From the NCBI RefSeq assembly GCF_934754915.1, contig NZ_CAKVKB010000072.1, forward strand, positions 1 to 18,739: DNA of 18,739 bases, read 5' to 3'. Made by a program: the position numbers and the translations under genes. Each line of letters opens with the position of its first letter. The first letter of the stretch is position 1. This document shows positions 1 through 5,620 of the stretch, one piece after another. A model generated the notes under the pieces. It made no database searches, was not told the DNA's origin, and was given only the letters and a program-made list of their open reading frames with translations. Source of the DNA: an uncultured Clostridium sp. (GTDB lineage: Bacteria; Bacillota; Clostridia; Clostridiales; Clostridiaceae).

Positions 1-76
1 GGGGGTATAGCTCAGTTGGGAGAGCACCTGCCTTGCACGCAGGGGGTCAAGAGTTCGAATCTCTTTATCTCCACCA
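1..76 (+). tRNA. tRNA-Ala (anticodon TGC)
   Basis: A complete cloverleaf with encoded CCA begins at the first base. The anticodon stem is 27-31/39-43, the loop 32-38, and the anticodon TGC is at 34-36. The acceptor stem closes with two G-U pairs (3-70 and 5-68), and the T arm carries the usual TTCGAAT. Its promoter lies outside the window, so it may be the last member of a longer tRNA or rRNA operon. Confidence 0.97.
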
Positions 77-81
77 AAAGA

Positions 82-110
82 AAGTTATGAAGTAATTCAT
101 AACTTTTTTT
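82..110 (+). terminator. Intrinsic terminator after tRNA-Ala
   Basis: A perfect 10-bp stem (82-91 with 96-105) has a GTAA loop and runs into a T tract ending at 110. It starts five bases after the tRNA CCA end and would end the upstream tRNA transcript. Confidence 0.85.
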
Positions 111-143
111 GTTATATAAAAATAATTTATCTTTATTATTATA

Positions 144-180
144 TTACAACTCTATTTTTTAAAGTATAATATAGATAGAG
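144..180 (+). promoter_or_regulatory. Probable promoter and candidate operator of the niaR operon
   Basis: A perfect TATAAT lies at 165-170. The best -35 is a poor TTACAA at 144-149, only 15 nt upstream. An inverted repeat, CTCTAT at 150-155 and ATAGAG at 175-180, straddles the -10 box. A dimeric repressor bound there would block transcription, so autoregulation by the first gene is possible. That link is inference; the arms do not match a NiaR box that I can quote. Confidence 0.4.
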
Positions 181-208
181 AAGTTTACATTTGGGAGGCC
201 AGATAGAT

Positions 209-721
209 ATGAATTCTATAGAAAGAAGAGATAATATAGTAAAACTTCTGTTAGACAGTTCTTCACCTATTAAAGGAACTGATATAGCAGAGAGATACAA
301 TGTTACTAGACAGGTGATAGTAAGGGATATAGCCATATTAAGAGCTAAAGGAATCAATATAATGGCAACTCCAGATGGTTATATAATAAATAGAAATGAT
401 GGAAAAGTAAAAACAATAATAGCTGTAAATCATAAAGAATCTGAAATGTTTGAAGAAATGAGTACAGTAATTAAATATGGCGGAACTATAGAAGACGTTA
501 TAGTTGAACATCCATTATACGGTGAAATAAAAGGTATGTTAATGGTAAAGAATTTTAATGAATTGAATAAATTTATTAACAAATATAAAAATCAAAAAGC
601 TAAATTATTATCTGTATTAACTAATGGAGTTCATTTACATACTATATCAGCGGAGACTAATGAAGATATTGAAGCTATTATATCAGAATTAAAGGACAAA
701 AATTTTATAGTTTCAGATTAG
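209..721 (+). CDS. niaR: NiaR-type transcriptional repressor (HTH + 3H domain)
   Basis: This 170-residue protein is a probable niacin-responsive DNA-binding repressor. Residues 1-60 form a winged helix-turn-helix (HTH_11 type). Residues 70-170 form a 3H domain with its signature histidines: His75, His101 (HPLYG) and His142/His144 (NGVHLHTI). His75, Glu83, His142 and His144 align with the metal ligands known in the Thermotoga NiaR structure, so metal binding looks intact. I chose the ATG at 209 because GGGAGG lies at 193-198; an in-frame TTG at 191 overlaps that site and is unlikely. The family normally represses niacin uptake or NAD synthesis genes, but here it leads an operon with a flavoprotein. 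The ribosome site of that flavoprotein overlaps this stop codon, so the two are co-transcribed. Whether the effector is niacin is inferred from the family. Confidence 0.85.
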   Translation: MNSIERRDNIVKLLLDSSSPIKGTDIAERYNVTRQVIVRDIAILRAKGINIMATPDGYIINRNDGKVKTIIAVNHKESEMFEEMSTVIKYGGTIEDVIVEHPLYGEIKGMLMVKNFNELNKFINKYKNQKAKLLSVLTNGVHLHTISAETNEDIEAIISELKDKNFIVSD

Positions 722-732
722 GAGGATTTACT

Positions 733-2124
733 ATGGATTATGATGTATTAATATTAGGTGGAGGAATTATTGGATGTGCGGTAGCTTATGAATTATCTAA
801 ATATAATATAAATATAGCTTTAATAGAAAAAGATTATGATGTAGCTAATGATATTTCATTTGTGAATACTACTGTAATATATGATGGATCTGAAACATCT
901 GATTCTGTTATGGCATCTCTTGAAAATGAAGGAAGAAGTCTTATTGAAAAACATTGTAATAAATTTCAAATCCCTTATAAAAAAATAGGAGCATTAAGGG
1001 TTTCTGATAGTGAACATGGTGATGAACGCCTAGAAAAAATGTATGAAAGAGCAAAAGAAAGAAGCATATCTGGAGTACATATAATAGATAGGAATGCTAT
1101 TAAGGATATAGAACCTAATCTAAAAGCTGAATATACTAAAGCATTATATTGTGAAAATACTGCTATCATTTCACCTTATAATTTAGCAATATCTTATGCA
1201 GAGGTAGCTGCAGATAATGGAGTAAATTTTAGATTAGAAGAAAAAGTTCTTGATATAAAAAATATTTCAAAGGGATTTAAAGTTACTACAAATAAGAACA
1301 AATTCACATGTAAGTTTGTGGTAAATACAATACCTAATGAAATTTTTTCTGATTCTGACAACAATAAAAGTTCTATAATAAGTAGAAAAATGAATTATAT
1401 ATTATTTAATGATAAGCTTAATAATCATATTAATAATATAATTATTAATGAAATTGATGACAGTGCATTTATAATAGATATACCTACATCTTCAAATGGA
1501 AATTTAATTGGAATTAAGGGATATGACTCTTTGGACATGGAAAAGGGAATAAGTCTATGTAAAAAGATAATACCAGATATAGATAAGCATACAGCAACAA
1601 ATATTTTTACTGAAACATATAGCAAAGATAGTGTATGTATAGATGAAAATAAAATTGAAGAAGGATATATAAAAGTAAGAGGAAGTCATTATGCTAAAAT
1701 AACTATTGCACCTGCAATAGCTAAAAAAATAGAAGATGTATTAAAAACTAATATGAATATAACAGCTAAAAAGGATTATGTAGATAAAAAACGTGATATA
1801 TATGTATTTAAGAATATGAGTAGAGAAGAAAGAAATGAAATAATAAAATTAGATTCGAGATATGGAAATATTATATGCAGCTGTAATTGTATTTCTGAAG
1901 GTGAGATAGTTGATTGTATTAGACGACCTCTAGGTGCAAGAACTGTTGAGGGAGTAAAGAGACGTACAGGAATTGGTCTTGGAAGCTGTAATGGCGCTTA
2001 TTGCAATATGAAAATAATTAAAATTTTAGCTAGAGAAATGGATAGAGATATTTTAAGCATAGTTGACGATTCTACAGAATCTAAAGTTTTAGTTGGCAGA
2101 ATAAAAGAATTTTCTGAGATTTAG
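733..2124 (+). CDS. GlpA-like FAD-dependent oxidoreductase with C-terminal [2Fe-2S] (BFD-like) domain
   Basis: This 463-residue protein has an N-terminal Rossmann FAD fold (GGGIIG at 9-14, acidic Glu32 ending strand 2) of the DAO/GlpA superfamily. At about residues 378-430 it has a BFD-like iron-sulfur domain. The cluster cysteines are intact: Cys382-x-Cys384 and Cys419-x4-Cys424, with an extra Cys386. Elsewhere it is eroded. The GlpA-like segment after the FAD strand, usually S-x-x-N-S-G-I-x-H-A-G, reads ISFVNTTVIYDG with Tyr50 in place of His. The C-terminal flavin loop, usually SPGLT-x-APAIA, reads HYAKITIAPAIA (319-330). Relatives occur with a second GlpB-like flavoprotein and a DUF1667 protein; only a shortened DUF1667 gene follows here. 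GGAGG at 721-725 overlaps the stop of the repressor gene. The substrate is unknown; glycerol-3-phosphate should not be assumed. Confidence 0.8.
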   Translation: MDYDVLILGGGIIGCAVAYELSKYNINIALIEKDYDVANDISFVNTTVIYDGSETSDSVMASLENEGRSLIEKHCNKFQIPYKKIGALRVSDSEHGDERLEKMYERAKERSISGVHIIDRNAIKDIEPNLKAEYTKALYCENTAIISPYNLAISYAEVAADNGVNFRLEEKVLDIKNISKGFKVTTNKNKFTCKFVVNTIPNEIFSDSDNNKSSIISRKMNYILFNDKLNNHINNIIINEIDDSAFIIDIPTSSNGNLIGIKGYDSLDMEKGISLCKKIIPDIDKHTATNIFTETYSKDSVCIDENKIEEGYIKVRGSHYAKITIAPAIAKKIEDVLKTNMNITAKKDYVDKKRDIYVFKNMSREERNEIIKLDSRYGNIICSCNCISEGEIVDCIRRPLGARTVEGVKRRTGIGLGSCNGAYCNMKIIKILAREMDRDILSIVDDSTESKVLVGRIKEFSEI

Positions 2125-2137
2125 CTTGGAGGTATAT

Positions 2138-2377
2138 TTGATTAATATGAACGAAAAAGATATTTTTACTAGTTTAGTAAGGGTTAAAGGAAATCCTAAT
2201 TATAAAGTTGTTTCAGTAAAGAGTACGGAACCTATAGAAAAAGCATTATGGAAAGAATTATCGAAAGTTTTAAGCAGAATCTATATAAGTACTCCAGTTA
2301 ATATTGGTGATATTATATGTAAGAATATTATAAATAGTGGAGTAGATATTGTTTGTACTAAAAAAATTGATAATTAA
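2138..2377 (+). CDS. Truncated DUF1667 family protein (C-terminal half only)
   Basis: This is a 79-residue protein if started at the TTG at 2138, five bases after GGAGG (2128-2132). The ATG at 2147 is the alternative but lies 14 nt from the site. The sequence matches the C-terminal part of DUF1667: a strand near VRVKGN, then the STPVNIGDIICKNIINSGVD region with the PV-x-IGD and GVDIV signatures. Full-length members are about 120 residues and begin with a CxxCPxGC metal or cluster motif; that half is absent. The only cysteines are two isolated ones. The reading frame is clean and its ribosome site is strong, and it follows the flavoprotein stop by 13 bases, so it is probably still translated. 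Its role is unknown; a small accessory subunit of the flavoprotein is plausible. Confidence 0.65.
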   Translation: MINMNEKDIFTSLVRVKGNPNYKVVSVKSTEPIEKALWKELSKVLSRIYISTPVNIGDIICKNIINSGVDIVCTKKIDN

Positions 2378-2398
2378 TTTTTATAACTAAAAAATTAC

Positions 2399-2427
2399 TT
2401 GTAAAAATTTTTAAATAGATATATACT
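2399..2427 (+). promoter_or_regulatory. Promoter of the serS T-box leader
   Basis: TTGTAA (2399-2404) and TATACT (2422-2427) are separated by 17 nt, which fits a vegetative sigma-A promoter. Transcription would start near 2434, just ahead of the T-box structure. It gives serS its own promoter independent of the niaR operon. Confidence 0.6.
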
Positions 2428-2439
2428 ACTGAATAGATA

Positions 2440-2697
2440 ATATTTTAAATAGGCGTTATTATAAAAGCTACGATTTATTAATATCTTCAGAGAATCGATG
2501 GATGGTGTGAATCGATGATTATTATAAATCTTTCCACTTTTAGAGCTGCTGGCGATAAGTCAGAAGGGTTATGCCCTTTATAGCATAGTTAAAGAGGCTA
2601 ATATGTTATATATGATATATTGGCAAATTAGGTGGCAACGCGGATACATTCGTCCTATTATAGTCTTTTTAGGCTGTAATTGAGGCGAATTTTTTTA
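2440..2697 (+). promoter_or_regulatory. Serine T-box riboswitch controlling serS
   Basis: This leader senses uncharged tRNA-Ser and lets transcription into serS when charging is low. The T-box core AGGTGGCAACGCGG is at 2630-2643. Its acceptor-binding bulge TGGC (2633-2636) is fully complementary to the GCCA 3' end of tRNA-Ser. Stem I starts with TAAAAG (2462-2467) pairing CTTTTA (2537-2542). The likely specifier is TCC (Ser) at 2533-2535, followed by A. Stem III is AAGGG/CCCTT at 2564-2578. The antiterminator TAGG/CCTA (2629-2632 with 2654-2657) competes with the terminator that follows. The exact specifier is less certain than the T-box identity, since TCT is also present nearby. Confidence 0.93.
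2648..2696 (+). terminator. T-box regulated terminator
   Basis: ATTCG + CCT at 2648-2656 pairs with AGG + CGAAT at 2683-2690. The stem continues upward as a further 10 bp (2657-2666 with 2671-2680), and a run of T follows from 2690 to 2696. It shares 2654-2657 with the antiterminator, giving the mutually exclusive fold of a transcription-attenuating T-box. Confidence 0.88.
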
Positions 2698-2740
2698 TAT
2701 TTATTTCTTAATATATAAGTTAATAATTTTGGAGGGTGTT

Positions 2741-4021
2741 ATGTTAGATTTAAAATTTGTTAGAGAAAATCCAGACATAGTAAAAGAAAATATTAAAAAG
2801 AAATTCCAAGATCATAAGTTACAGCTTGTTGATGAAGTCATTGAACTAGATAAGGAAGCTAGAAAGGCTCAAACTGAAGCTGATGCTTTAAGAGCAAACA
2901 GAAAATCAGTGTCTAAACAAATTGGTGCATTAATGGGGCAAGGAAAAAAGGAAGAAGCTGAAAAACTTAAAGATCAAGTTAATAGAGATGCTGAAAAATT
3001 AGCTGAACTTGAAGAAAAAGAAAACAGACTTCAAGAAGAAGTTAAAGAAAGAATGATGAAAATTCCCAATATTATTGATCCATCAGTTCCAATAGGAAAA
3101 GATGATAGTGAAAATGTTGAAATTGAAAAATTTGGAGAACCAGTAGTTCCTGATTTTGAAATACCATATCATACAGATATTATGGAAAAGTTTAATGGAA
3201 TTGATCTTGATAGTGCTAGAAAAGTTGCTGGAAGCGGATTCTATTATTTAATGGGAGATATTGCTAGACTTCATTCAGCAGTAATCTCATATGCTAGAGA
3301 TTTTATGATAGACAGAGGATTTACATATGTTATACCTCCATTTATGATAAGAAGCAGCGTAGTTACTGGTGTAATGAGCTTTGAAGAAATGGGAGAAATG
3401 ATGTATAAAATCGATGGTGAAGATTTATACTTAATTGGAACAAGTGAACATTCAATGATAGGTAAATTTATTGATACTATTGTTGATGAAAAAACATTGC
3501 CTCAGACTTTAACAAGTTATTCACCATGTTTTAGAAAAGAAAAAGGTTCTCATGGAATTGAAGAAAGAGGAGTTTACAGAATACATCAATTTGAAAAACA
3601 AGAAATGATAGTTGTATGTAAACCAGAAGAAAGTAAAGAATGGTTTGATAAGTTATGGAAAAATACTGTTGATTTATTCCGTTCTTTAGACATTCCAGTA
3701 AGAACTCTTGAATGTTGTTCTGGTGATTTAGCTGATTTAAAGGTTAAATCTCTTGATGTAGAAGCTTGGTCTCCAAGACAAAAGAAATATTTTGAGGTTG
3801 GAAGTTGCTCAAATCTTTCAGACGCTCAAGCTAGAAGATTAAAAATCCGTGTAAATGGTGAAGATGGAAAGAAATATTTCCCTCATACATTAAACAATAC
3901 TGTTGTTGCACCACCAAGAATGTTAATTGCTTTCTTGGAAAACAACTTAAATGCAGATGGAACTATAAGCATTCCAGAAGCTTTAAGACCATATATGGGT
4001 GGAAAGAGTGTAATTAAATAA
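2741..4021 (+). CDS. serS: Seryl-tRNA synthetase (atypical, archaeal/eukaryotic-like motifs)
   Basis: This class II enzyme charges tRNA-Ser with serine in the cytoplasm. It is 426 residues, normal for SerRS, with the tRNA-binding coiled-coil arm at about 30-105 and the catalytic core at 160-420. Motif 2 is CFRKEKGSHG (263-272). The serine/ATP pocket loop is TSEH (234-237) where Bacillus-type enzymes have TAEV. Motif 3 carries Arg393 in VVAPPRMLIAFLEN, instead of the usual GLAVGR-x-x-AAILEN. These features resemble archaeal or eukaryotic SerRS more than the Bacillus form, although the ending IPEALRPYMGG is general to the family. The start is the ATG at 2741 after GGAGGG (2731-2736); an in-frame TTG at 2729 lies over that site. 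The gene is governed by the serine T-box immediately upstream and is followed by tRNA-Ser genes. Confidence 0.95.
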   Translation: MLDLKFVRENPDIVKENIKKKFQDHKLQLVDEVIELDKEARKAQTEADALRANRKSVSKQIGALMGQGKKEEAEKLKDQVNRDAEKLAELEEKENRLQEEVKERMMKIPNIIDPSVPIGKDDSENVEIEKFGEPVVPDFEIPYHTDIMEKFNGIDLDSARKVAGSGFYYLMGDIARLHSAVISYARDFMIDRGFTYVIPPFMIRSSVVTGVMSFEEMGEMMYKIDGEDLYLIGTSEHSMIGKFIDTIVDEKTLPQTLTSYSPCFRKEKGSHGIEERGVYRIHQFEKQEMIVVCKPEESKEWFDKLWKNTVDLFRSLDIPVRTLECCSGDLADLKVKSLDVEAWSPRQKKYFEVGSCSNLSDAQARRLKIRVNGEDGKKYFPHTLNNTVVAPPRMLIAFLENNLNADGTISIPEALRPYMGGKSVIK

Positions 4022-4032
4022 TTTTTAGATAG

Positions 4033-4080
4033 TATGCTGTATTAAATTATGTTTAGCCTTAATTTAATACAGCATAAATT
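4033..4080 (+). terminator. Terminator after serS
   Basis: A perfect 16-bp stem (4033-4048 with 4061-4076) has a 12-nt loop and a short, weak T stretch downstream. It begins about 12 bases after the serS stop. The stem is symmetrical and could also stop transcription from the minus side, where only a gene fragment remains. Confidence 0.75.
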
Positions 4081-4094
4081 TTAAATTTCACCTG

Positions 4095-4256
4095 TTAATT
4101 ACCTAGTACTTTATTTGCTATTTCATTAGATGGACTTATAAATTCAATCAGATCTTTACTTGATAAAGGTTCATCATAAGGAGTATCAGAACTATATAAA
4201 CATTTATCTGGAAGTTCTGTGATTGCAATACGAGCAACTATGGAACTGGGAATAAA
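4095..4256 (-). pseudogene. Remnant of an amidohydrolase-like gene (C-terminal fragment)
   Basis: The minus strand reads as a short segment resembling the end of amidohydrolase_2 proteins. LPDKCLYSSDTPYDEP fits their D-K-x-L-x-x-SDTPY metal-site region, and ISPSNEIANKVLGN fits the final ...x-x-LG-x-N helix. It stops at 4095-4097, right where family members continue for a few more residues (N-x-x-x-LL). Upstream of about 4256 the frame no longer looks like the family, and no ribosome site precedes it. I read it as a decayed or deleted gene. The family assignment is by eye and moderate; that it is a fragment is more secure. Confidence 0.45.
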
Positions 4257-4319
4257 CGTACTATAAGTGGAAAATGGAAGCTTCAAATTTTGTAGACAAT
4301 ATATACTAAAAAAGTAGTA

Positions 4320-4574
4320 CGTTTTAATGAATTGCAAAGGATGTTGGGAAAAATTACAACCCAAACATTAACAGATCAATTAAAAGAACTTGAAAGTCAA
4401 AAAATAATAGATAGAAAAGCATACCCAGAAATTCCTCCTAAAGTTGAATATTTATTAAGTTCAATAGGAGAAACAATAGAACCAGTACTAAAATCATTAT
4501 GTGATTGGGGAAATAATTATTTAAACTTATTGGGTAATGAAATAGAATTAATTCTAAATACTTATAATATTTAA
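4320..4574 (+). pseudogene. 5'-truncated HxlR-family transcriptional regulator
   Basis: From 4320 the frame reads RFNELQRML, then KITTQTLTDQLKELE, then a wing with YPEIPPKVEY and ending CDWGNNYL. This is the classic HxlR winged-helix core from the recognition helix to the C-terminus. The first 30-35 residues, including the N-terminal conserved cysteine and the first helices, are missing. The frame upstream soon meets a TAG at 4293-4295. No ATG with a ribosome site is available; internal TTG or ATG codons at 4332 and 4341 would cut into the DNA-binding helix. It is therefore almost certainly a dead gene, truncated by a deletion whose other side is the amidohydrolase-like fragment. Confidence 0.85.
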
Positions 4575-4597
4575 TTTGAAAAAATAAAGAAAAAATG

Positions 4598-4626
4598 TTG
4601 ACAGAATTAATTAGTATTGATATAAT
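4598..4626 (+). promoter_or_regulatory. Promoter of first tRNA-Ser operon
   Basis: A perfect TTGACA (4598-4603), 17-nt spacer and perfect TATAAT (4621-4626) lie about 20 bases ahead of the tRNA. Full consensus suits a highly expressed stable-RNA operon. Confidence 0.9.
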
Positions 4627-4645
4627 AAATCTTGTCGTGAGACAT

Positions 4646-4736
4646 GGAGAGATGGTCGAGTTGGTTTAAGGCACCGGTCTTGAAAACCGGCGTACCTTCA
4701 CGGGTACCTAGGGTTCGAATCCCTATCTCTCCGCCA
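4646..4736 (+). tRNA. tRNA-Ser (anticodon TGA), copy 1
   Basis: A 91-nt class II tRNA with encoded CCA and discriminator G at 4733. The anticodon TGA is at 4681-4683, inside stem 4674-4678/4686-4690. The long variable arm typical of tRNA-Ser follows it. Confidence 0.97.
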
Positions 4737-4786
4737 TTTTTTTTACACAAAAATAAATTGGAAAATACTGTGAGATAAAGACGTAT

Positions 4787-4877
4787 GGAGAATTACTCAA
4801 GCGGCTGAAGAGGCGCCCCTGCTAAGGGCGTAGGTCGGGCAACTGGCGCCCGGGTTCAAATCCCGGATTCTCCGCCA
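4787..4877 (+). tRNA. tRNA-Ser (anticodon GCT), copy 1
   Basis: A 91-nt class II tRNA with encoded CCA. The anticodon GCT is at 4821-4823, inside stem 4814-4818/4826-4830, with a GC-rich variable arm. A 50-nt spacer separates it from the preceding tRNA-Ser and holds no second promoter, so the two are co-transcribed. Confidence 0.97.
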
Positions 4878-4879
4878 AA

Positions 4880-4907
4880 AACATCTAACATTTGTTAGAT
4901 GTTTTTT
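4880..4907 (+). terminator. Terminator of first tRNA-Ser operon
   Basis: ACATCTAACA (4881-4890) pairs with TGTTAGATGT (4893-4902) and leads into a T run. It begins three bases after the tRNA CCA. Confidence 0.85.
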
Positions 4908-4967
4908 ATTTGTATAGGAAATTATAGAACTTTTAAAACTCTAATCTATTAATATCAATGAATTAAG

Positions 4968-5109
4968 AGCCGTGAAAAGGTTAAAGTGTTATCCACGAAT
5001 GTTTATGGCAGAGCCACTTTGTTCTTCTTTAGGAAATTATATATTTGGACAATCTGTAGATAACTTTGGAAAGGGGCGGAAACACACAGTCTGCGAAGCA
5101 GATTTTTTT
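4968..5109 (+). ncRNA. Unassigned structured RNA ending in an intrinsic terminator
   Basis: A GC-richer island in AT-rich surroundings folds into three helices around a junction. P1 pairs AAA + GTTATC (4983-4993) with GATAAC + TTT (5059-5067). P2 is the hairpin TGGC/GCCA (5006-5009 with 5013-5016) with an AGA triloop. P3 pairs TTGTTC (5019-5024) with GGACAA (5047-5052). A purine-rich tail then leads to a clean terminator at 5089-5109. No open reading frame fits. It sits between two tRNA-Ser operons, with no coding gene directly downstream. The topology resembles a riboswitch or a free small RNA. By eye it lacks the signatures of T-box, purine, SAM, TPP, cobalamin, SRP or tmRNA. The 5' end is uncertain and I see no clear promoter. 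Confidence 0.5.
5089..5109 (+). terminator. Terminator of the unassigned RNA
   Basis: GTCTGC (5089-5094) and GCAGAT (5098-5103) form a six-pair stem with a GAA triloop, followed at once by seven T. This is strong and compact, and it fixes the 3' end of the RNA before it. Confidence 0.85.
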
Positions 5110-5301
5110 ATTTGAAAAGAGTTAGTGTATAGATTTTAAAATAGGAATATATATTTTTTTATTCATTTAGAAAAATTATAAATTAAGTTTAATTCAAAAA
5201 AATTCAATCAAATCTAATCTAATTATGGATTAAATTATACTTTATAATTTAATATATCTTAATGTACAAATAAATATTAAATAAAATATAAAAAATGAAG
5301 A
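5110..5301 (+). other. AT-rich spacer, no gene seen
   Basis: No coding frame or known RNA is visible. The only structure is a perfect AT-only 11-bp hairpin at 5229-5253 (loop CTT), not followed by a T run. Confidence 0.6.
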
Positions 5302-5309
5302 AAAAAATG

Positions 5310-5338
5310 TTGACAGAATTAAGCAGCGTTGATATAAT
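5310..5338 (+). promoter_or_regulatory. Promoter of second tRNA-Ser operon
   Basis: A perfect TTGACA (5310-5315) and TATAAT (5333-5338) are 17 nt apart. The spacer differs from copy 1 at four positions while both core boxes are unchanged. Confidence 0.9.
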
Positions 5339-5357
5339 AAATCTTGTCATGAGACAT

Positions 5358-5448
5358 GGAGAGATGGTCGAGTTGGTTTAAGGCACCGGTCTTGAAAACC
5401 GGCGTACCTTCACGGGTACCTAGGGTTCGAATCCCTATCTCTCCGCCA
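5358..5448 (+). tRNA. tRNA-Ser (anticodon TGA), copy 2
   Basis: Identical by eye to the gene at 4646-4736, including the CCA end and the long variable arm. Confidence 0.97.
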
Positions 5449-5498
5449 TTTTTTTTACACAAAAATAAATTGGAAAATACTGTGAGATAAAGACGTAT

Positions 5499-5589
5499 GG
5501 AGAATTACTCAAGCGGCTGAAGAGGCGCCCCTGCTAAGGGCGTAGGTCGGGCAACTGGCGCCCGGGTTCAAATCCCGGATTCTCCGCCA
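5499..5589 (+). tRNA. tRNA-Ser (anticodon GCT), copy 2
   Basis: Identical by eye to the gene at 4787-4877, with the same 50-nt spacer from its partner tRNA. Confidence 0.97.
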
Positions 5590-5591
5590 AA

Positions 5592-5620
5592 AACATCTAG
5601 TTTTTACTAGGTGTTTTTTT
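5592..5620 (+). terminator. Terminator of second tRNA-Ser operon
   Basis: ACATCTAGT (5593-5601) pairs with ACTAGGTGT (5606-5614), including one G-U, and a T tract follows. The upper stem differs from the copy 1 terminator, but both sides changed so that pairing is kept. Confidence 0.85.

Larger units (their letters stand above)
4590..4887 (+). repeat. Direct repeat copy 1 (tRNA-Ser operon)
   Basis: This 298-nt stretch holds the promoter, both tRNA-Ser genes and their spacer. It recurs 712 nt downstream at 5302-5599. By eye I count five substitutions, four in the 17-nt promoter spacer and one in the leader. The -35, the -10, both tRNAs and the intergenic spacer are identical. Confidence 0.93.
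5302..5599 (+). repeat. Direct repeat copy 2 (tRNA-Ser operon)
   Basis: The second copy of the block at 4590-4887, at a constant offset of 712 nt. Identity ends inside the terminator stem, and the upstream structured RNA is not duplicated. Confidence 0.93.

Noticed and set aside
139..357. Minus-strand open frame across the niaR promoter and start
   Set aside because: It overlaps a clear plus-strand gene, has no ribosome site, and its hydrophobic translation is a by-product of AT-rich antisense sequence.
2362..2382. AT-only hairpin overlapping the DUF1667 stop, as a terminator for the niaR operon
   Set aside because: AAAAATT/AATTTTT pairing has no G-C pairs and would be unstable; I would not rely on it, so read-through into the T-box leader is possible.
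4332..4574. Short HxlR frame as a functional small regulator
   Set aside because: Translation would start within the DNA-binding helix region and no ribosome site precedes the TTG or ATG; the N-terminal helices needed for dimerisation are missing.
4968..5109. 6S RNA, SRP RNA, tmRNA or a T-box as identity of the structured RNA
   Set aside because: There is no single long hairpin with central bubble, no GGAA/SRP core, no tRNA-like ends or tag frame, and no TGGN acceptor-binding T-box core.
5229..5253. Perfect AT palindrome as a protein-binding site or terminator
   Set aside because: It consists almost only of A and T, lacks a T tract and is expected by chance in such AT-rich spacers.
4590..5620. 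tRNA-Ser genes as attachment sites of an integrated element
   Set aside because: Direct repeats in tRNA genes can flank islands, but here the whole operon is repeated, the interval is only about 400 nt without coding genes, and no integrase is present in the window.
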